From an uncultured Bryobacterales bacterium (GTDB lineage Bacteria > Acidobacteriota > Terriglobia > Bryobacterales > Bryobacteraceae), in NCBI GenBank assembly GCA_937959285.1, contig CALGAR010000135.1, positions 1-10,809 on the forward strand: a stretch of DNA of 10,809 nt, given 5' to 3'. A model generated the notes under the pieces. It did no database searches. It saw only the letters and a list, made by a program, of their open reading frames with translations, and was not told the origin of the DNA. The translations under genes and the position numbers were made by a program. Of the stretch, positions 6,583 to 10,809 are shown in pieces (within the stretch, counting starts at the first letter, position 1; every line of letters begins with the position of its first letter).

Positions 6583-8364
6583 ATGGCCAGCACAACACAA
6601 TTGCCGCGAATTTCCAGTCTGGTCGACCGTCTCGCACCCTTGGCGAAGAAGCAGCGCGGAATGCGCATCGAGGCTGAGGACTGGAACACGCTGGTGGACG
6701 TCATAAGCGGCATCCTGGAAATCGACCGGGCGCAGGAGCAGGCCGTTTCCGTAAAACTCGAGGAGCGCTTCGCTCCTCGCACGCACGACCACACAGGGCA
6801 AGTCACAACCGCGTGGCTTGCGCCCGAACTGCAGGATCTCCTCGGAGGAGGCGGTTCTGGCTCGGTGCTCACCCGCAGTGCGCTCGCCGAGGCGAACCAG
6901 AAGATTCAAGGGATGGGCAAGGAGGTCGCAAGACTCACCGAAGCCGTCGAGCGGCAGCAGAAGCTGCTGGATGCCGCGGCCGTGGACGAGTTGGACCGCA
7001 GCAGGACCTTGCGCGAGTTTGAGAAACGTTTTGCCAGTGTGGAAGACCTGCGGACCTTGGTGACGACGCTCAACGGCCAGGTGAGCGGTCTGAGCAAAAA
7101 CGTAGATCAGGTCCTCAAACTGCGCGAAGCCCTGACCGATCCGACCGGCGCTCCCATCAACGTTGCCGGACTGCGGGAGGAAGTCACCGCGCTCAACGAG
7201 CTCCGCGAGAACCTGAAGGGTGTTGATGGAACGCTCCTGCGGTTGCGCGATATCGAGCTAAAGCTCAATGAGCTTTCGGACGTTGTGGGCGTCACCGGTT
7301 CCGCCAGTTTGGAGACAAGGCTGGCGAGCTTGTCCGCGGACATCGAAACGCGCCTCGACGCCAAGTACAGCAAACTCAATACTGCGCTTCGTGAAGAACT
7401 GCTGGCTGCGAATGCGACTTCCGAGGCCAAGCTGAAGCAGGAGCTGGGTGCGCAGATTGCCTCGAACCGCACGGAGCTCGAGCAGATGCTGGATAAGCGG
7501 CTTGTGGCATCAGAATCGAGCCTCACTGCCGCGTTCGATGCGAAGCTGGCCGCTACGTCCAAGACCGTGCTCAACGAGGCTGCCGCCGCGACGAAAGCCT
7601 CCATCGATTCAGCCCTAGCGAGCATTCCGGGTCAGGTGCAAAAGGCGGTGGATGCCGCGACGGCAAGCTTGCACGCCCAGCTCAGCGACGAACTGCGCAC
7701 CTTTACCACGACAACAATCGGCGACGAAATCGCCGCGGTGGAAAAGCGGTTGAACCAGCAGGTGGCAGCCATCGACAGCCGTGTAACGGCGATGGACAAG
7801 CAGCTTCCAGTGCTCGTGGAGCAAAGCCTGAACGAAGCAGTACGCGGCCTCGAGGAGCAGCTCATGCAAAGCATCACCAAACAGATCGCGACCGCGCAGG
7901 CAAGTCTGGAATCTGCGGTGAACGCGCGAGTGAGCGCCACGGTGAACTCGTCGCTTGCCGAGGTGGACGCCCGCATCACCCGGACAGTGGATACGCGCCT
8001 GGCGGATCTCGACAGCCGCATCAGCCAGACGGTCGCCAAGGCCGTCAGCGATTTGCCGGATCTAGTGGCAGCCGAGGTGGCCGCGCTCAACCTGACGCAG
8101 CAGATCCAGGAATCGGCCCGCAGCGTCACGCAGCAACTGCGTACCGAGCTGTCGCAAGCCATCGCCGATCAGCAGGCGAAGACAACGGCAGCCATCAACA
8201 GCACGGTAACGCTATTGCGCGGCGAGATTGCCAGCACCGCCAAGAGCACCCAGGACGCCGTACGCACGGAGCTAAACGCGAACGTCGCCGTTTTGCGGAC
8301 CGATCTAACCAAAACTGTCAACGACCGGATCCAGGAAATCCGAATCAACCGGCCCATTTCGTAG
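6583..8364 (+). CDS. Very long coiled-coil protein with N-terminal DWNT...HDH module (fibre or tape-measure-like)
   Basis: This is a 593-residue protein. Residues 1-95 carry MRIEAEDWNTLVDVISGIL (27-45), HDHTGQVTTAWLAPEL (68-83) and then a GGGGSGS hinge (88-94). Residues about 97-590 are almost continuously helical, rich in Ala, Leu, Val, Ser, Thr, Glu, Gln and Arg, with no cysteine, no tryptophan after residue 78, and only scattered prolines or glycines (prolines at 349, 409, 492 and 591 in the C-terminal half). A local repeat is seen at 458-472 and 473-487 (LAEVDARITRTVDTR / LADLDSRISQTVAKA). No membrane segments are present, which argues against a classical tape measure. The position downstream of gpI and the HDH module favour a trimeric tail-fibre stalk. 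The ATG at 6583 lies three bases after the previous stop; its SD is weak. Confidence 0.5.
   Translation: MASTTQLPRISSLVDRLAPLAKKQRGMRIEAEDWNTLVDVISGILEIDRAQEQAVSVKLEERFAPRTHDHTGQVTTAWLAPELQDLLGGGGSGSVLTRSALAEANQKIQGMGKEVARLTEAVERQQKLLDAAAVDELDRSRTLREFEKRFASVEDLRTLVTTLNGQVSGLSKNVDQVLKLREALTDPTGAPINVAGLREEVTALNELRENLKGVDGTLLRLRDIELKLNELSDVVGVTGSASLETRLASLSADIETRLDAKYSKLNTALREELLAANATSEAKLKQELGAQIASNRTELEQMLDKRLVASESSLTAAFDAKLAATSKTVLNEAAAATKASIDSALASIPGQVQKAVDAATASLHAQLSDELRTFTTTTIGDEIAAVEKRLNQQVAAIDSRVTAMDKQLPVLVEQSLNEAVRGLEEQLMQSITKQIATAQASLESAVNARVSATVNSSLAEVDARITRTVDTRLADLDSRISQTVAKAVSDLPDLVAAEVAALNLTQQIQESARSVTQQLRTELSQAIADQQAKTTAAINSTVTLLRGEIASTAKSTQDAVRTELNANVAVLRTDLTKTVNDRIQEIRINRPIS
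6679..6792 (+). repeat. DWNT...HDH module, copy 2
   Basis: Encodes residues 33-70 of the 6583 protein, from DWNT to HDH (36 residues from D of DWNT to the first H). It pairs with copy 1 at 6031-6120. Here HDH is followed by TGQV, a turn that resembles the HDHxG motifs frequent in phage tail fibres. Confidence 0.55.
7954..8043 (+). repeat. Tandem 15-residue coiled-coil repeat
   Basis: Encodes two adjacent 15-residue units of the 6583 protein, LAEVDARITRTVDTR and LADLDSRISQTVAKA. Seven positions are identical and four more are conservative. The unit (7+8 residues) suits a helical stalk whose register shifts slightly from a strict heptad. Confidence 0.5.
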
Positions 8365-8374
8365 CCCCTAGAGC

Positions 8375-9319
8375 ATGCTGAGCGAGATCGAACGCAAACT
8401 GACCGCAATCGTGGCCGACGGCCTCGCCGACCTCACGCGCTTGAGGGTCGTAGAGGCTCCCGAGCCACTCCAGCCCGCCTCGCCGGGCGACGGGATTTTG
8501 CGTGTCTCGCTCTCGCAGATCCAGCCAGATTCGGTCTTCGTACCCGGCGAAGCTCTCGTCAGCACGGCTGGCGGTTCCCCCGTGAGCCGGCGCGTGCTCC
8601 CCGTCGGCTTTGAGGCGCTGCTCGAGTTCCGGGTGCTGGCGCCCGATTCCGGAACCAACGGTCTCGCCTCCGCCCGCAGTCTGTTGCTGACCAGCATGTC
8701 GCGCGCTGCCCATCTCCTGTCGACCGAAGAAATCCGCAACGGGAAGGGCTTTGCCGTAGCGGCGCCGGACCCGGGCTTTGAGGTGCAATCGTTCGAATTT
8801 GCCGAAGGCGCGGTAGCTCAGGAGATCCCGGCCGAAGGGCCTTCCGCGACACTGCGCTATCGGGGAAAGGCCATCATCTGGCCACCCGGCGTGAGCGGAC
8901 CGGAGGGCGTAATTCGCGCGGTGGATCCGGTAATCGCGGCCCTGCCAGTCGTCATAGAGCCGGATGATCCGGTAGTGCCCGCCGGAGGGGGCACCCGCGT
9001 GCGTGTCCGCTCCATCCCCTCCTCGCGCCTAGTGAATGCACAAAACGGGGCGCGGGGAGTCCTCCGTTTGGCGGTCACTGTGCAAAGCGACCTTCCTCCT
9101 GGACTGCGCGGAACCATCACGAACGGCGAAGCCGGCGCGATTCAAGGCTTCAGGGTCATCCCCGCAGGAACGGACGAAACTGTCATCGACTACAAGGCCC
9201 CCGCAGGTGATCTCGGCGCCACTCGCATGGAATACGTGGCCGTCCATCTTGCAGACCCCGCCAACGGGACCAGTGTGTTCCTTGGCGCAGCCGCAATCCG
9301 GCTCGTGGAGGCCTCGTGA
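8375..9319 (+). CDS. Possible tail-terminator-like N-domain fused to beta domains, function uncertain
   Basis: This is a 314-residue protein. Its opening MLSEIERKLTAIVADGLADL and the later ILRVSLSQIQPDS (41-53), FEALLEFRVLAPDSG (79-93) and LLLTSMSRAAHLLS (103-116) recall the N-terminal domain of eCIS tail-terminator (Pvc16 / DUF4255-type) proteins. These begin with a helix, then a strand core and a helix that packs on the tube end. The similarity is weak and from memory. Residues about 195-314 are a separate beta-rich region (GVLRLAVTVQSDLPPGL, RGTITNGEAGAIQGFRVIPA, closing FLGAAAIRLVEAS) with an Ig-like alternation of strands, so the protein is longer than a bare terminator. The ATG at 8375 follows the previous stop by 10 bases with only a weak SD; no better start is seen. 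Its stop overlaps the next ATG as TGATG. Confidence 0.4.
   Translation: MLSEIERKLTAIVADGLADLTRLRVVEAPEPLQPASPGDGILRVSLSQIQPDSVFVPGEALVSTAGGSPVSRRVLPVGFEALLEFRVLAPDSGTNGLASARSLLLTSMSRAAHLLSTEEIRNGKGFAVAAPDPGFEVQSFEFAEGAVAQEIPAEGPSATLRYRGKAIIWPPGVSGPEGVIRAVDPVIAALPVVIEPDDPVVPAGGGTRVRVRSIPSSRLVNAQNGARGVLRLAVTVQSDLPPGLRGTITNGEAGAIQGFRVIPAGTDETVIDYKAPAGDLGATRMEYVAVHLADPANGTSVFLGAAAIRLVEAS
9307..9311 (+). promoter_or_regulatory. Shine-Dalgarno for the gene at 9319
   Basis: GGAGG seven bases before ATG 9319, inside the end of the previous gene. With the TGATG overlap it supports this start for the long open frame that runs off the window. Confidence 0.6.
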
Positions 9320-10809
9320 TGGCTTCTAACACGAGCGCCTTCTTCTATCCTGTCAACCTTGCGCTGAGCGAAATCCAGCAGCTCCTGCGCGGTTACGCCG
9401 TCAGCATCTATGACGTGATCGATTTTCCCGACGAAGCAGGAGGCGAGGCGAGCCGCGAATTCGCGGTTCCGCTCCTGCCTGGGATGGATGAGATCGAAGT
9501 CGAGGAAGCGCGGATCGTGCTGCGCGCGCAGCCCAAAGACATGGACATCGAGGGCTACTCCGTGCATCCAGGTCCCCAGGGAAAAGGCATTTACCTGGAG
9601 CTGGAGAAGCGAGCCCGCCTCCGGAAAGTGGAGCTGCAATATGAAACGCCGAATCTCCCCGGACAGCAGATCCGCGTTGTGGTACGGCAGGCCGAAAGGC
9701 GTGGCTCGAGCTTGCAGGCAGGCCCTCCCGTTTTTGCCAGCCCTGATTTTCCCGCTCCGGGTCCGATGTTCTCCCGCGTGCTCACGGGCATGACATTGAA
9801 CGACTTCGGCGGCGGGCGAAAGCTGCTGACACTGACCGCGCCGCTTTCCTCGGTCTGGCTGATTCAGGTAGCGACGGGCAATGACGCGGCAGCCCTGACC
9901 CCGCTGGATCTGCAGCCGCGGGTGAATCGGGTCGTAGTGGAGGCTTTGCCTCATGATCTGGCGGTGACGCTGGATGCTCCAGGCGGAGGAGTGCCCCTGT
10001 GGAGTCATCCGGATGTCCTGCTGCCCGAAACCGGCGAGCAGGAGGTGAGCTTTACTCCGCTGGCCGGCAAGCATTTGAATGAAGCCCTGAAGCAGCGCTC
10101 GAGCGGCCACACGCTCCCGCTCGTGATCCGTTTCACGACATCCAGCGGCGGGGCCGTGGCGGTCTCAAACAAGACGCTTCGTGCACGCTACGTCGTGAGG
10201 CCGATGGGGAATGCACCCACGACCGTGCGCCTGGGCGGAGACCGGACCCCGCTCGTGCTGGAAGCGCCCGCCGGGCTCCGCGCCGCAGGCGCGCTGCTCC
10301 GGTTGACCGCGAAACTGCTCGGCCGCGAGCTGAACTCGGCATCGCCGGAACCTCCACTCCACCCAGCGCCGCGCGGTCTGCGAGTCACGGAGGCGCGCGG
10401 CGTCGCTGCCAGCGCATCGTTTGCCGGGCCCAACCGGCTAGTGAGCGTTCGCATTCTCGCGGCCATGGAATCCGGTGAAGCGGTCCTTGAGGTACGGGCT
10501 GATGCGGCCGGAGCACCGGGAGCGCTGATTGCCCAGCCCGCGATCAAGCAGGTCAACGCGAATCACCAAGGCTGGCTGGAGTTCGAATTGCCTCAGCCGG
10601 TGATGCTCGATTCCCAAACTCTCTGGCTTGCCGTGCGCCTGAACAAAGGCGAGCTGTACTGGCTGCACGGTGTCTCCGGCGGGCAGGCGAGGATCACACC
10701 CGATCGCGGTCAAACCTGGGCTGCGCCAACGGAAGTGCTCGTCCCGGCTGAGGGATTGGCCGTGCAACTGTTTCATTCCAGCCCCGAGCCCTTCCCTCCG
10801 CCTGTCGTG
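9319..10809 (+). CDS. Large beta-rich protein of unknown function, 3' truncated
   Basis: Reading from ATG 9319 the frame is open for 497 codons to the window end, with no stop seen, so the C-terminus lies to the right. The N-terminal 110 residues mix helices and strands (LALSEIQQLLRGYAVSIYDV; IYLELEKRARLRKVELQYET). Residues about 150-330 are strand-rich with many small and proline residues. Residues about 370-485 look like a jelly-roll / carbohydrate-binding type sandwich: RLVSVRILAAMESGEAVLEV, ADAAGAPGALIAQ (a 'D..G.PG..L' turn), WLEFELPQPVMLDSQTLWLA (419-438), then GELYWLHGVSGG. No signal peptide or membrane segment is seen. Coupling to the preceding gene and the tail context suggest a structural or receptor-binding part, but I do not recognise a family. 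A 306-residue reverse-strand frame over the same DNA is a shadow. Confidence 0.6.
   Translation, partial: MASNTSAFFYPVNLALSEIQQLLRGYAVSIYDVIDFPDEAGGEASREFAVPLLPGMDEIEVEEARIVLRAQPKDMDIEGYSVHPGPQGKGIYLELEKRARLRKVELQYETPNLPGQQIRVVVRQAERRGSSLQAGPPVFASPDFPAPGPMFSRVLTGMTLNDFGGGRKLLTLTAPLSSVWLIQVATGNDAAALTPLDLQPRVNRVVVEALPHDLAVTLDAPGGGVPLWSHPDVLLPETGEQEVSFTPLAGKHLNEALKQRSSGHTLPLVIRFTTSSGGAVAVSNKTLRARYVVRPMGNAPTTVRLGGDRTPLVLEAPAGLRAAGALLRLTAKLLGRELNSASPEPPLHPAPRGLRVTEARGVAASASFAGPNRLVSVRILAAMESGEAVLEVRADAAGAPGALIAQPAIKQVNANHQGWLEFELPQPVMLDSQTLWLAVRLNKGELYWLHGVSGGQARITPDRGQTWAAPTEVLVPAEGLAVQLFHSSPEPFPPPVV

Noticed and set aside
6583..8364. Classical tape-measure protein call
   Set aside because: No hydrophobic membrane-spanning segments, and the gene lies after rather than before the hub, so fibre is equally or more likely.
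9190..10110. 306-codon reverse-strand open frame at the right end
   Set aside because: The forward frame from 9319 is open for 497 codons, led by GGAGG and a TGATG overlap with its neighbour, and has ordered strand-rich composition; the reverse product is His/Gln/Arg-rich.
1..10809. Toxin or enzymatic effector gene
   Set aside because: No protein shows catalytic motifs, signal peptides or known toxin domains in what can be read here.

Overview
The window is a plus-strand run of eleven tightly packed genes from a GC-rich bacterium. It encodes the baseplate end of a contractile phage-tail-like machine. The organism cannot be named from the sequence. GC-rich codons and Shine-Dalgarno-led, overlapping genes fit many soil or environmental lineages (for example Acidobacteriota or Myxococcota), but that is only a guess. 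No tRNA, integrase, capsid, terminase, lysis, transposase or CRISPR element is visible, so a prophage and an extracellular contractile injection system (eCIS) or tailocin cannot be told apart from this window.

Left part (1-5103), recognisable baseplate core, in order: C-terminal end of a gpD/gp27-like hub; a gpV/gp5-like spike (OB fold plus beta-helix); a PAAR-like spike tip; a gp25-like wedge protein; a gpJ/gp47-like wedge protein; and a gpI-like tail protein with a long extra C-terminal part. Hub and spike are separate genes rather than one VgrG fusion. Together they would form the central spike, its tip and the surrounding wedges that trigger sheath contraction.

Right part (5066-10809), accessory structural genes that are much less recognisable: a small phage-structural-like protein; a 313-residue protein with a beta-sandwich head and a helical stalk; a 593-residue, almost entirely alpha-helical protein; a 314-residue protein whose N-terminus may resemble the eCIS tail-terminator family; and a beta-rich protein of at least 497 residues that runs off the right edge and ends in a jelly-roll-like domain. 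The two helical proteins share a DWNT...HDH module, which suggests related fibre or attachment parts.

The layout looks like one operon. Stops and starts overlap as GTGA (2045), ATGA (3781) and TGATG (9317-9321), one pair overlaps by 38 bases, and the largest gap is 38 bases. No convincing promoter or terminator lies inside the window, and no stretch of 300 bases lacks a gene.
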